This document shows, in pieces, positions 16,507 to 24,524 of a stretch of 64,000 nucleotides of DNA. The notes below the pieces were generated by a model, which was not told where the DNA came from, searched no databases, and saw only the letters and a program-made list of their open reading frames with translations. The translations under genes were made by a program, and so were the position numbers. The stretch is from Crossiella sp. SN42 (GTDB lineage: Bacteria; Actinomycetota; Actinomycetes; Mycobacteriales; Pseudonocardiaceae), in the NCBI RefSeq assembly GCF_023897065.1, contig NZ_JAMHIV010000032.1, forward strand, positions 56,411 to 120,410, read 5' to 3'. Position 1 is the stretch's first letter. Every line of letters starts with the position of its first letter.

Positions 16507-16528
16507 TGCCGGTAACTCCGCACCGGCA
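16507..16528 (+). terminator. Hairpin after the DUF3048 gene
   Basis: TGCCGGT-AACTCCGC-ACCGGCA forms a 7-bp stem with an 8-base loop. A second small hairpin, TGCTG-TGACG-CAGCA, lies at 16466-16480 over the end region of the gene. No U-run follows, as is usual for actinomycete terminators, so termination is inferred. Confidence 0.4.
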
Positions 16529-16594
16529 GGTAGATCTGTTGTCCGGCAAGGGAAGTCGGGCGCGGCCGGTGGAGGATGAGGTAGTGAGGTCGTG

Positions 16595-16768
16595 ATGTAC
16601 CAGAGCGTGGTCCAGCAGGACGCGGTGGCCACCCGCGAAGACATGTTGGCAGCGGCCAAGAAGGTGGTGGAGTTGTTCGTCCCGGACACCATCGCCGAGA
16701 TGCTGGACGAGATCCAGCGCCGTCCCCAGTCGCCGGTCATCCCCCAGCAGGCGAGGGCACGGGACTGA
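16595..16768 (+). CDS. Small acidic-basic protein, 57 residues, unrecognised
   Basis: A short gene starting MYQSVVQQDAVATREDMLAA and ending SPVIPQQARARD. The segment AAKKVVELFVPDTIAEMLDE reads like an amphipathic helix pair. Third codon positions are strongly GC-rich, as in real genes here. A GTG directly before the ATG is an alternative start, and GTGAGGT lies upstream. It ends two bases before the stop of the convergent MocR gene. No family is recognised; no membrane or catalytic feature is seen. Confidence 0.55.
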   Translation: MYQSVVQQDAVATREDMLAAAKKVVELFVPDTIAEMLDEIQRRPQSPVIPQQARARD

Positions 16769-16769
16769 G

Positions 16770-18167
16770 TCACAAGCTCGCGAACGCCGCGGCCAGCCGC
16801 CGCACCCCCTCCCCGAGCACCTCGGGGGCGGCCGCGCCGAAGGTCAGCCGGAGATGCGGAGCCGGTGGTTCCGCGGCGTACCAAGGTCGTCCGGGAAACA
16901 CGACGACGCCGTGCGCCGCGGCCGCGGTGGTCAGCGCGAGATCATCCACCCCGTCGGGCAGCCGGGCCCACACGTGCAGCCCGCCGCGGGGCAGCACGGC
17001 CAGGGTCAGCTCGGGCAGGTGCGTGGCCAGCGCGGTGACCAGGGTGTCCCGGCGCGCCAGTAGTTCGGCGCGCAGGGTGCGCTGGTGCCGCGCCCAGGCC
17101 GGGGAGGCCACGAACTCCAGCGCGGCCTCCTGCAGCGGCCCGGAGACGAAGAAGTCGTCGGCCACCCTGGCGGTGCGGATCCGCGCGCCCGCCGCGCCGC
17201 GCGCGCCGATCGCGGCCACCCGCAGGCCGGGCGCGCCCGCCTTGGTCAGCGATCGCAGGTGCACCACGTGGCCGTGGAGGTCCTCGGCGACCAGCGGCAG
17301 CGGCTGCTCGCCCTCGATCACCAGGTCCCGCGCCCAGTCGTCCTCCAGGATGAACGCCCTGGCCGCGCGGGCCGCGGCCAGCACCTCGGCCCGCCGGTGC
17401 GGGGCCAGCACCGCGCCGTGCGGGTTGGCGTAGGCGGGCTGGCAGTAGAACAGCCGGGCCCCGGTGCGCTCGAAGGTGGCGGCCAGCAGGTCGGGGCGCA
17501 CGCCGTCGGCGTCCACCGGCACGCCCACCACGCGCAGGCCGAAGGCGCGCGCGGCCGCGATCACGCCCAGGTAGGTCGGCGCCTCCACCAGCACGGTGTC
17601 GCCCGGCACGCACAGCGCGCGCAACGCGGTGCCCAGCGCGGACTGCCCGCCGGGGCAGACCACCATGTCCCCGGCCCGCAACGCCCCACCGGTCTGGCGG
17701 GCGAACCAGGACCGCAGCTCCAGCCTGCCCTCCACGGTGCCGCGCTCCCAGGCCGAGGGCCGCCGGGCCGCCCTGGCCAGCGCCGCGCCGAGCGCGCTCA
17801 CCGGTTGCAGCGCGGCCTCCAGGTAGCCGGCCGAGAGCGGGATCAGCTCGGGACGCGGCATGGCCAGCAGCTCGGGCAGCGCCTCTTCACCGGCCCTGCG
17901 CTCGCCGAGGGCCACCGCCTGCCAGGACAGGTCGGCCACCTCGGTAACGCCGGTGGCGCGCGGGGCGACAAAGCTGCCCTTGCCCGGCCGCACCTCCACC
18001 AGGCCCTCGCTGGCCAGCCGGCGGATCGCCCGCTGCGCGGTGACCGGCGAGATCCGGTGCCTGGCCATGAGATCCCGCACCGAGGGCAGCTGAGAGCCGA
18101 CCGCGGCGGAGGTGACGTGCGCCCGCAGCTCTTGGATAACGCGGCGGGCGGCGTTATCGTCATTCAT
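16770..18167 (-). CDS. MocR-type regulator (GntR DNA-binding domain fused to aminotransferase domain)
   Basis: 465 residues. The N-terminal winged helix is LPSVRDLMARHRISPVTAQRAIRRL plus GLVEVRPGKGSFVAP. A fold-type I aminotransferase-like domain follows, with VVCPGGQSALGTALRAL, the cofactor Asp region FILEDDWARDLVIEG, and the PLP-binding Lys in RSLTKAGAPGLRVAAIGA. Members sense PLP or amino compounds and control a divergent gene. The ATG at 18167 overlaps the ATG of the divergent EamA transporter gene by two bases. The first codons of this gene contain a palindrome, so autoregulation together with control of the transporter is likely. Confidence 0.92.
   Translation of the reverse strand: MNDDNAARRVIQELRAHVTSAAVGSQLPSVRDLMARHRISPVTAQRAIRRLASEGLVEVRPGKGSFVAPRATGVTEVADLSWQAVALGERRAGEEALPELLAMPRPELIPLSAGYLEAALQPVSALGAALARAARRPSAWERGTVEGRLELRSWFARQTGGALRAGDMVVCPGGQSALGTALRALCVPGDTVLVEAPTYLGVIAAARAFGLRVVGVPVDADGVRPDLLAATFERTGARLFYCQPAYANPHGAVLAPHRRAEVLAAARAARAFILEDDWARDLVIEGEQPLPLVAEDLHGHVVHLRSLTKAGAPGLRVAAIGARGAAGARIRTARVADDFFVSGPLQEAALEFVASPAWARHQRTLRAELLARRDTLVTALATHLPELTLAVLPRGGLHVWARLPDGVDDLALTTAAAAHGVVVFPGRPWYAAEPPAPHLRLTFGAAAPEVLGEGVRRLAAAFASL
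18135..18158. promoter_or_regulatory. Palindromic operator candidate for the MocR regulator
   Basis: GATAACGC-N8-GCGTTATC is a perfect 8+8 inverted repeat lying in the first codons of the MocR gene and just before the EamA start. A further half site, GATAACG, is at 18201-18207 inside the first codons of the EamA gene. The positions are ideal for repressing both genes. Confidence 0.5.
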
Positions 18168-19119
18168 GAGGGACAAGAGTAACGTAATCGCCCAGAACCG
18201 GATAACGGGCGGCTTCCTGCTCGGCGCGCTGGGCGTGCTCAGCTTCAGCCTGTCGCTGCCGCTGACCCGCCTCGCGGTGGCCGAGCTGAACCCCTGGTTC
18301 GTCGCCTTCGGCCGGGCCGCGGTGGCCGGGGTGCTCTCCCTCGGCTACCTGTGGCTGACCGGCTGGGGACGGCTGAACCGGCGGCAGCTCGGGCGGCTGC
18401 TGCTGGTCGCCCTGGGCGTGATCATCGGCTTCCCGCTGTTCACCTCGCTGGCGCTGACCGTGCAGACCGCCTCGCACGGCGCGGTGGTGATCGCGGTGCT
18501 GCCCGCGGCCACCGCGGTGTGGGCGGTGCTGCGCGCGGGGGAGCGGCCCAGCGGCCGGTTCTGGCTCTCCAGCGGCGCCGGCCTGCTCGCGGTGCTGGTG
18601 TTCCTGGGCACCGCGGGCGGGCTCAGCGGGAGCTTCGAGTTCGCCGACCTGTTGCTGCTGGCCGCGGTGGTGCTGTGCGGCCTGGGTTACGCCGAGGGCG
18701 GCGCGCTGGCCCGCGACCTCGGCGGCGCGCGCACCATCTGCTGGGCGCTGGTCATCTCGCTGCCGCTGACCGTGCCGCTCACCGTGGTCTCCGCGCTGCC
18801 CATCGCACCGGCCGCGGTGAGCTGGCAGGCGTGGGCGAGCTTCGGCTACGTGAGCCTGGTGTCGATGTTCCTCGGCTTCTTCGCCTGGTACGCCGGACTC
18901 GCCCGCGGCGGGGTGGCCAAGGTCGGCCAGGTGCAGCTGGCCCAGCCGGTGTTCACGCTGAGCTGGGCGGCGCTGCTGCTCGGCGAGGAGATCGGGTTGT
19001 ACACCGCGCTGATGGCGGTGGTCGTGCTGGCCTGTGTGGTGCTCACGCAGCGGAGTCGGACGGTTGCTCCTTCCGTGCGGGTCGATCGACCGTCACCACA
19101 GGTGGCCCGCCGGTCCTAG
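18166..19119 (+). CDS. EamA/DMT family transporter
   Basis: 317 residues, a drug/metabolite transporter with about ten membrane helices and two EamA repeats. Helix-forming stretches include FLLGALGVLSFSLSLPLT, LLLVALGVIIGFPLFTSLAL and ALMAVVVLACVVLTQ; the second repeat has SMFLGFFAWYAGLARGG and LAQPVFTLSWAALLLGE. It probably exports a small metabolite or amino acid. It is divergent from a MocR regulator whose start codon overlaps its own, so it is the likely target of that regulator. No Shine-Dalgarno is visible, suggesting a leaderless mRNA or a later start. Confidence 0.88.
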   Translation: MRDKSNVIAQNRITGGFLLGALGVLSFSLSLPLTRLAVAELNPWFVAFGRAAVAGVLSLGYLWLTGWGRLNRRQLGRLLLVALGVIIGFPLFTSLALTVQTASHGAVVIAVLPAATAVWAVLRAGERPSGRFWLSSGAGLLAVLVFLGTAGGLSGSFEFADLLLLAAVVLCGLGYAEGGALARDLGGARTICWALVISLPLTVPLTVVSALPIAPAAVSWQAWASFGYVSLVSMFLGFFAWYAGLARGGVAKVGQVQLAQPVFTLSWAALLLGEEIGLYTALMAVVVLACVVLTQRSRTVAPSVRVDRPSPQVARRS

Positions 19120-19342
19120 GGTTGTTCCTGGCGGGTGGGGGGCGAAGAGGCAACTGGGGGTTTTCTTCGCCGAGGCCGCCGAGCCGGCGCGTTGGTCCGG
19201 GCGGGACCGACGCGACGCTGCGGCGGCGGTGGCCGCGTGCGCCTCCCGTGGGCACACGCGGCACCATCCCGCCGCACACCCGGACGAGGAACGTGATCTC
19301 GATTAGCCGTAGTCGCTTGCCCAGGGCAAGGATCGGGCCAGG

Positions 19343-20680
19343 TCAGCGGAGCGCGTCCGCCTCGACCACCTGCCGGAGCGTGTGCAGGGTCCGGCGCAGC
19401 TCGGCGGGTTCGACCGAACCCAGCGCCAGCCGGAGTGCTTGCGGCACAACGGTAGTGGCCGCGAACTGCTCCGCGGTGGATACCGAGATGTGGTGCCGGG
19501 CAAGGGAAGCCGCGATGCGGTCCGCCCGCGCGCTCTCGACCAGCGGCAGCCAGAGGAAGTAGGAGGCCGGGTGGCCGAGCACGGTGAGCCCGGCCAGGGC
19601 TTCGCGGGCGATGGCCTGCCGGGCCTTGGCGTCCGCGCGTTTCTCGGCTTCGAGGCGGTCCACGGTGCCCTCGGCCAGCCAGCGGCAGGCGAGCTCGGTG
19701 GTCAACGGGGGCGTGTGCCAGGTGGTGGCCCGGACCGCCCGCTCGATCGCGGCCACCCGCTCCGGCGGTGCGGCGAGGAAGCCGACCCGCAGGCCGGTGG
19801 CCACGCTCTTGGACAGGCTGGAGACGTAGACCGTGCGCTCCGGGGCCAGCGCGGCCAGCGGCGGCGGGCAGTCCTGCGCGAGGTAGGCGTAGGCGGCGTC
19901 CTCGATGATCAGCAGGTCGTGGCGGCGGGCGAGCGCGACCAGGCGGTCGCGGGTGGTGCGGGAGAGCACCCAGCCGAGCGGGTTGTGCAGGGTCGGCATG
20001 GTGTAGATCGCGCGGACCGGGCGCTGGGCGCAGAGCTGTTGCAGCGCACCAAGATCCGGCCCGGAGCGGGTGACCGGCACGGCCGCGAGCTCCAGGCCGA
20101 GCGTCTGCGCGAGCACCCGGAAACCCGGGTAGGTCAGCGCGTCCACCGCGACCACGTCGCCGTGCTGGAGCGCGGCCATCGCGGTCACCGCCAGCCCGTG
20201 CTGAGCGCCGCTGACCAGCAGCACCCGGTCCGCGGGCACCCGCAGGCCGCGGCGGCGCAGGTGTCCGGCGACCGCGGCCCGGTCCTTGGCCCGGCCGCCA
20301 TGGGGCTGGTAGTGCAGGTAGGAGTCGAGCTCGCCCGCGGTGGCCAGCTCGCGCAGGCCCTGGCGCAGCAGGTCGGCCTGGCCGGGCACCGAGGGGTAGT
20401 TGAACCTGAGGTCCACCGCGTCGGCGGCCACCGACTGCTCGTCGACGCCCTGACCCGGCCGCGGCGCCAGGTCGCGGACGAAGGTGCCCCGGCCCTGCTC
20501 GCCGCTGACCAGTCCCATCGCCGCCAGCTCGGCGTAGACCCTGGAGGCGGTCACCAGCGCGATGCCCTCGCGGGCGGCCAGCTCGCGGTGGGTGGGCAGC
20601 CGGGTGCCCACCGGCCGGCGCCCCGACCGGATGTCCGCGGCCAGCGCGTCCACCAGGCGCTTGTACCGGGGGATCCGCAT
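19343..20680 (-). CDS. MocR-type regulator (GntR DNA-binding domain fused to aminotransferase domain), second copy
   Basis: 445 residues. The winged helix reads LPTHRELAAREGIALVTASRVYAEL and LVSGEQGRGTFVRD. The aminotransferase-like part has VLLVSGAQHGLAVTAMA, YTMPTLHNPLGWVL, LLIIEDAAYAYLAQD and the PLP-Lys motif SSLSKSVATGLRVGFLAAP. It belongs to the same class as the 16770 gene but is clearly divergent in sequence, so this is not a recent duplication. ATG at 20680 follows an ATTGT...ACAAT palindrome. It is divergent from a DJ-1/PfpI gene, its probable target. The ligand is unknown. Confidence 0.92.
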   Translation of the reverse strand: MRIPRYKRLVDALAADIRSGRRPVGTRLPTHRELAAREGIALVTASRVYAELAAMGLVSGEQGRGTFVRDLAPRPGQGVDEQSVAADAVDLRFNYPSVPGQADLLRQGLRELATAGELDSYLHYQPHGGRAKDRAAVAGHLRRRGLRVPADRVLLVSGAQHGLAVTAMAALQHGDVVAVDALTYPGFRVLAQTLGLELAAVPVTRSGPDLGALQQLCAQRPVRAIYTMPTLHNPLGWVLSRTTRDRLVALARRHDLLIIEDAAYAYLAQDCPPPLAALAPERTVYVSSLSKSVATGLRVGFLAAPPERVAAIERAVRATTWHTPPLTTELACRWLAEGTVDRLEAEKRADAKARQAIAREALAGLTVLGHPASYFLWLPLVESARADRIAASLARHHISVSTAEQFAATTVVPQALRLALGSVEPAELRRTLHTLRQVVEADALR

Positions 20681-20685
20681 GGCTG

Positions 20686-20702
20686 ATTGTATGCATGACA
20701 AT
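20686..20702. promoter_or_regulatory. Operator-like palindrome between MocR and DJ-1/PfpI genes
   Basis: ATTGT-ATGCATG-ACAAT is a 17-base inverted repeat with a TGCA centre, six bases before the MocR start and 39 bases before the PfpI start. It stands out as AT-rich in a GC-rich setting. Confidence 0.45.
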
Positions 20703-20740
20703 TTTTCGACTGTCCTGGATCGGCTGCCTAGGCTCGCGCC

Positions 20741-21367
20741 ATGCACATCGCGATCCTGACCTTCGAGGGCTACAACGAGCTGGACTCGCTCATCGCGCTC
20801 GGCCTGCTCAACCGGGTCAAGCAGCCGGAGCTGCGGGTGACGATCGCCAGCCCCGCGCCTACGGTCCGCTCGATGAACGGCGTGGTGATCGAGTCGATGG
20901 CCACCCTGGAGGAGGCCTGCGCCGCGGACGCGGTGATCGTCGGCAGCGGGTCGCGCACCCGCGAGGTGGTCGAGGATCCCGCGATCATGGACGTGCTGCG
21001 CGGGCTCGACCCGGCCCGCCAGCTGCTGGCCGCGCAGTGCTCGGGCACGCTGGTGCTGGCCAGGCTCGGACTGCTCAACGGCGTCCCGGCCTGCACCGAC
21101 CGCACGAGCAAGCCGTGGGTGGTGGCCGCCGGGGTCGAGGTGCTGAACCAGCCCTTCTACGCCAGGGACAACGTGGCCACCGCCGGCGGCTGCCTCGCCT
21201 CGCACTACCTGGCCACCTGGATCATCGCCAGGCTGGCCGGACCTGAGGCCGCGGAGGAGGCGCTTGCCTATGTGGTGCCAGTCGGGGAGAAGGAGGAGTA
21301 CATCGGCAGGGCCATGCGCAACGTGCGCCCGTACCTACGGTCCGAACAGGCTCTTGCACTGGGCTGA
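20741..21367 (+). CDS. DJ-1/PfpI family protein
   Basis: 208 residues of the DJ-1/PfpI (class I glutamine amidotransferase-like) superfamily. It begins MHIAILTFEGYNELDSL; the nucleophile elbow is LAAQCSGTLVLARLGLL with Cys near residue 100. The VIVGSGSRTREVVEDP strand and GGCLASHYLATWIIARL helix are also typical. Members include isonitrile hydratases, glyoxalases and chaperones; the lack of a DNA-binding tail excludes the AraC fusion type. There is no Shine-Dalgarno; TAGGCT (20729-20734) is six bases before the ATG, so the mRNA is probably leaderless. A divergent MocR regulator likely controls it. Confidence 0.87.
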   Translation: MHIAILTFEGYNELDSLIALGLLNRVKQPELRVTIASPAPTVRSMNGVVIESMATLEEACAADAVIVGSGSRTREVVEDPAIMDVLRGLDPARQLLAAQCSGTLVLARLGLLNGVPACTDRTSKPWVVAAGVEVLNQPFYARDNVATAGGCLASHYLATWIIARLAGPEAAEEALAYVVPVGEKEEYIGRAMRNVRPYLRSEQALALG

Positions 21368-21439
21368 TCGTGAAGTCGGCCTCACTCCCAGCGACTATCG
21401 GCGGACCCAGCTAGCCAACACGAGCTAGTCTCTCCAGCC

Positions 21440-22552
21440 ATGGACCCGGAGTGGGCGATCGAACGCGAGTTCCGTCGCTCAGCCCTCCGGTATTCCTTGC
21501 TTGTACGCACAGTCGTGCTGGCCTGCGCCGGACTGCTCGCGCCCCTCTCCGGCGCGGAGAACCTCTCGGTCACCATCGCCGCCGTGCTGGCGGTCAACCT
21601 GTGGAACCTGGTGCTGTGGTGGGCCGACGGACGCTGGGTGCTGCCCGTCGACCTGGCCGTGCTGACCGCGTTGTGCCTGCTCCAGGGCGAGATCGAGCCG
21701 GCGGCCGCGCTCGATGACGGGACCAGCTGGGTGCTGGTCATGGTCTCGGTGGTCGCGGTCAGCTGGCAGTGGCGGATCCCGCCCGCGCCCGGCGCGCTGG
21801 TCGTGGTGGTGCTGGTGCTGTTCGTGGCCTACTCCGGCGGCGTCGCGCTGGTGGCCGAGTGGGACACCGGAATCCCCTACGGCCTTTGGCTGTTCGTCGA
21901 GGCCGGGCTCGCGCGACTGCTGTTCGTGCTGGTCTGCCGCGGCGCCAGGGCAGCCGACACCGCCACCGCCCTGGCCGCGGAAGCCGCCCGCGCGGCCGAG
22001 GTCGAAGCCGCCAGGAACCGGGAACACCGCGAGTACCTGGCCACCCTGCACGACACCGGCGCGGCCACCCTGCTGATGGTCGGCATGGGCGTGGCCACCA
22101 AACCCGAACCCTGGCTCGCCGAACAAGCGGCCAGAGACGTCGCCGCCCTGGCCACCCGCCCCGAACCCGACCACGACCCGGTCCACCTCGCCACGGCCCT
22201 GACCCGCGCCGCCGAGGCCGCACCCGTGGCGGTGGACCTGCGGTTCGAGTACCAGCCGGTGGTCACCGCGGACGTGGCCGACGCCCTGGCGCGCGGCGTG
22301 GCCGAGGCACTGCGCAACGTGCACCGGCACGCCGGGGTGGACCGGGCGTCGCTGGTGGTGTCCGGGGACGGAGCCCGGGTGGTGGTGGAGGTGCGGGACG
22401 AGGGAGCCGGGTTCGCGGTGGAGGCGGTGTCGGCGCAGCGGCGGGGGCTGACCGGGTCGGTGGTGGCGCGGATGGACCGGGTCGGCGGGCGGGGGAGTGT
22501 GCGGTCGGCGCCGGGGGAGGGGACGACGGTGCGGTTGGAGTGGCCCGGATGA
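21440..22552 (+). CDS. Sensor histidine kinase-like protein, NarL-type
   Basis: 370 residues. About five to six hydrophobic segments occupy residues 18-165. A coiled linker (AADTATALAAEAARAAEVEA) and the phosphoacceptor region YLATLHDTGAATLLMVG follow. The ATPase domain has an N-box (GVAEALRNVHRHAGVDRASL), a G1 box (VRDEGAGFAVE) and a C-terminal SAPGEGTTVRLEWPG. TAGTCT (21426-21431) ends eight bases before the ATG without a Shine-Dalgarno, suggesting a leaderless transcript. The stop overlaps the start of the next gene (ATGA), a related but degenerate sensor, and the operon ends with a response regulator. Confidence 0.88.
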   Translation: MDPEWAIEREFRRSALRYSLLVRTVVLACAGLLAPLSGAENLSVTIAAVLAVNLWNLVLWWADGRWVLPVDLAVLTALCLLQGEIEPAAALDDGTSWVLVMVSVVAVSWQWRIPPAPGALVVVVLVLFVAYSGGVALVAEWDTGIPYGLWLFVEAGLARLLFVLVCRGARAADTATALAAEAARAAEVEAARNREHREYLATLHDTGAATLLMVGMGVATKPEPWLAEQAARDVAALATRPEPDHDPVHLATALTRAAEAAPVAVDLRFEYQPVVTADVADALARGVAEALRNVHRHAGVDRASLVVSGDGARVVVEVRDEGAGFAVEAVSAQRRGLTGSVVARMDRVGGRGSVRSAPGEGTTVRLEWPG

Positions 22553-23883
22553 GGCGGGGGGCGTGGGGTGGGTGGCTGGCGCGGGTGCGGCGGGGTTGGG
22601 CTTGGCGGGATGGCGGGGCTGGCACTGCCGTAGGCCGGATCGGCGACCAGGCTGGTACTGCCGCACGCCAGACCGGCGACCAAGCCGGTGCTGCCGCAGC
22701 GCGAACCACCGGCGAGACCGGCACCGAACCAGCGCGGACCACCGGTCAGCCAACCCCCGCCGCGCCCCGGACCAGCGCCGAGACAGACATCCTCGCCGCC
22801 CGCAGCCCCGGGTGGACCGCCGCCGCCTACCTGCGCGGCCTCCGGCTGGCCACCGTCCTGATCACCTTCGCCGGGCTGCTCGGCCTCGCCCTGCCGGTGA
22901 TCATCGCGCACGCCGAGGTCTACCGGTCCCTGGCCATGGAGCTGGTCGCCTTCGGCATCCTGTTCGCGGTCGCGGTCTTCTGCGCGGTCCGGGCCGATCC
23001 GGGGCGCTGGCGCTGGCCGTTGCTCGTCCTGGTCTTCGCCTCCGCCCTGCTCGCGCTGACCGGGGTGCCGCCGGAACTGGTGGTGAGCCGGGCCGAATGG
23101 TCCTTCATGTTGCTCGGCTGGTTCGGGATACTGTTGTTGCTGGACAAGGGGATTGGCGCGTTGCTGATCTTCCTCGGGGTGCATGCGGCGGTCAACCTCG
23201 GCCAGCTCGTCCTGGTGGGGCAGGCGAACCGGGCGGCGCTGGTGGGGCTGTTGATCGCCGGGGTGACCGTGTTCGGTTACCAGGTGGCGGTGGGGTTCGC
23301 GGCGGTGATGTTGCACCGGATCGCGGCGAAGGCGGCGGTGGCGGCGCGGGCGGAACAGCAGCGGCGGACGGCGACGGCGATCGCGGCGGAGTTGCAGCGG
23401 GACCACCAGGAACGGTATGCCGCGTTGTCGCGGACCGCGTTGCCGTTGCTGGTGGACCTGGCCGCGGGGCGGGCCGATCCCGGGGATGAGCTGGTGCGGC
23501 GGCGGGCGGCGGTGGAGGCGGCGCGGATGCGGCGGTTGTTCGCGGAGGGGGACGAGGTGGCGGATCCGTTGTTGCACGAGCTGGCCGCTTGCATCGACAC
23601 CGCGCAGCGGCAGGGGGTGACGGTGCAGCTCGCGGTGCGCGGGCAGCGGCCACCGCTGGCGCTGGCGGTGCGGCGGGCGCTGACCGAACCGGCGCTGGCC
23701 ACCCTGGTCGCCGCGGCCAGCACGGCGAGGGTGACCGTGGTCGGTTCCGCTAACGCCGTTACGGTAAGCGTGGTCGCCGACGCTCCGGAACCACCGGTGG
23801 TGCGGGCCGATGGCGTTGAGGTGACGAACCTGGTGAACGCGGATCGGGTGTGGGTGGAAGCCAAGTGGCGAGCGCAGAACTGA
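22549..23883 (+). CDS. Kinase-like membrane protein without recognisable phospho-His or ATP-binding boxes
   Basis: 444 residues. The N-terminal 75 residues are a low-complexity Gly/Ala/Thr/Gln-rich stretch with repeats of R-x-GDQAG (DNA repeats at about 22640-22700). About seven hydrophobic segments follow (around 90-265: VLITFAGLLGLALPVIIAHA and others). A coiled region (AKAAVAARAEQQRRTATAIA) leads to a cytoplasmic domain in the layout of the preceding kinase. The expected HDxG region reads ERYAALSRTALPLL, and no N-box or Gly box is apparent. It may be a pseudokinase partner of the preceding kinase in a two-sensor, one-regulator system (inference). Confidence 0.8.
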   Translation: MRRGAWGGWLARVRRGWAWRDGGAGTAVGRIGDQAGTAARQTGDQAGAAAARTTGETGTEPARTTGQPTPAAPRTSAETDILAARSPGWTAAAYLRGLRLATVLITFAGLLGLALPVIIAHAEVYRSLAMELVAFGILFAVAVFCAVRADPGRWRWPLLVLVFASALLALTGVPPELVVSRAEWSFMLLGWFGILLLLDKGIGALLIFLGVHAAVNLGQLVLVGQANRAALVGLLIAGVTVFGYQVAVGFAAVMLHRIAAKAAVAARAEQQRRTATAIAAELQRDHQERYAALSRTALPLLVDLAAGRADPGDELVRRRAAVEAARMRRLFAEGDEVADPLLHELAACIDTAQRQGVTVQLAVRGQRPPLALAVRRALTEPALATLVAAASTARVTVVGSANAVTVSVVADAPEPPVVRADGVEVTNLVNADRVWVEAKWRAQN

Positions 23884-24524
23884 TCACCGCGGTGGTGGTG
23901 GACGACCACCCCGCGATCGTGGCCGGTGTCCAGGCCTGGTGCAGGCTTGCCGATCCGCCGATCGAGGTGCTGGCCACCGGGCCCACCGTCGCCGAGGCCT
24001 GGACCGAGCCCGGCGCCAGCGCCGACGTGGTGGTGCTGGACCTGCACCTGGGCAACACCACCCAGCCCGGCTACGGCGACCTGACCAGGCTGGTCGACGC
24101 CGGGCGGCAGGTGATCGTCTACACCATGCGCGATGACGCGGAGACCGCGCTGACCTGCGTGGACATCGGCGCCTTCGCCTACCTGACCAAGGCCGAGGGC
24201 CAGACGCACCTGGTGGCGGCCATCCGCGCCGCGGCGAACAACCTGCCGTACACGCCCCCGGCGCTGGCCGGTGCGATCGGCACCGACACCAGGGGCAACC
24301 GGCCCCGGCTCGCACCGCGCGAGCAGGACGTGCTGGTGGAGTGGTTCACCTGTGAGTCCAAGGAGATGGTGGCGCAGAAGCTCGGGCTGTCCGCGCGTAC
24401 CGTGAACACCTACATCGACCGGGTGCGGATCAAGTACGCCAACGTCGGCCGGGCCGCCCCGACCAAGGCCGCGCTGGTGGCCCGCGCCATCCAGGACGGC
24501 CTGGTTGCCTTGGAGGACCTGTGA
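23865..24524 (+). CDS. Response regulator, NarL/LuxR family
   Basis: 219 residues from the GTG at 23865 (GGAAG just upstream; a GTG at 23850 is an alternative). The receiver domain begins TAVVVDDHPAIVAGV, with the phosphoacceptor Asp59 in VVVLDLHLGN and the switch Lys in AYLTKAEGQ. The LuxR-type DNA-binding domain is LAPREQDVLVEWFTCESKEM followed by KLGLSARTVNTYIDRVRIKY. It overlaps the end of the kinase-like gene by 19 bases and the RidA gene by four. It is the only output protein of the locus. Confidence 0.93.
   Translation: MASAELITAVVVDDHPAIVAGVQAWCRLADPPIEVLATGPTVAEAWTEPGASADVVVLDLHLGNTTQPGYGDLTRLVDAGRQVIVYTMRDDAETALTCVDIGAFAYLTKAEGQTHLVAAIRAAANNLPYTPPALAGAIGTDTRGNRPRLAPREQDVLVEWFTCESKEMVAQKLGLSARTVNTYIDRVRIKYANVGRAAPTKAALVARAIQDGLVALEDL

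Noticed and set aside
16770..20680. Recent duplication producing the two MocR genes
   Set aside because: The proteins share domain order and key motifs but little sequence outside them, and they face different partner genes.
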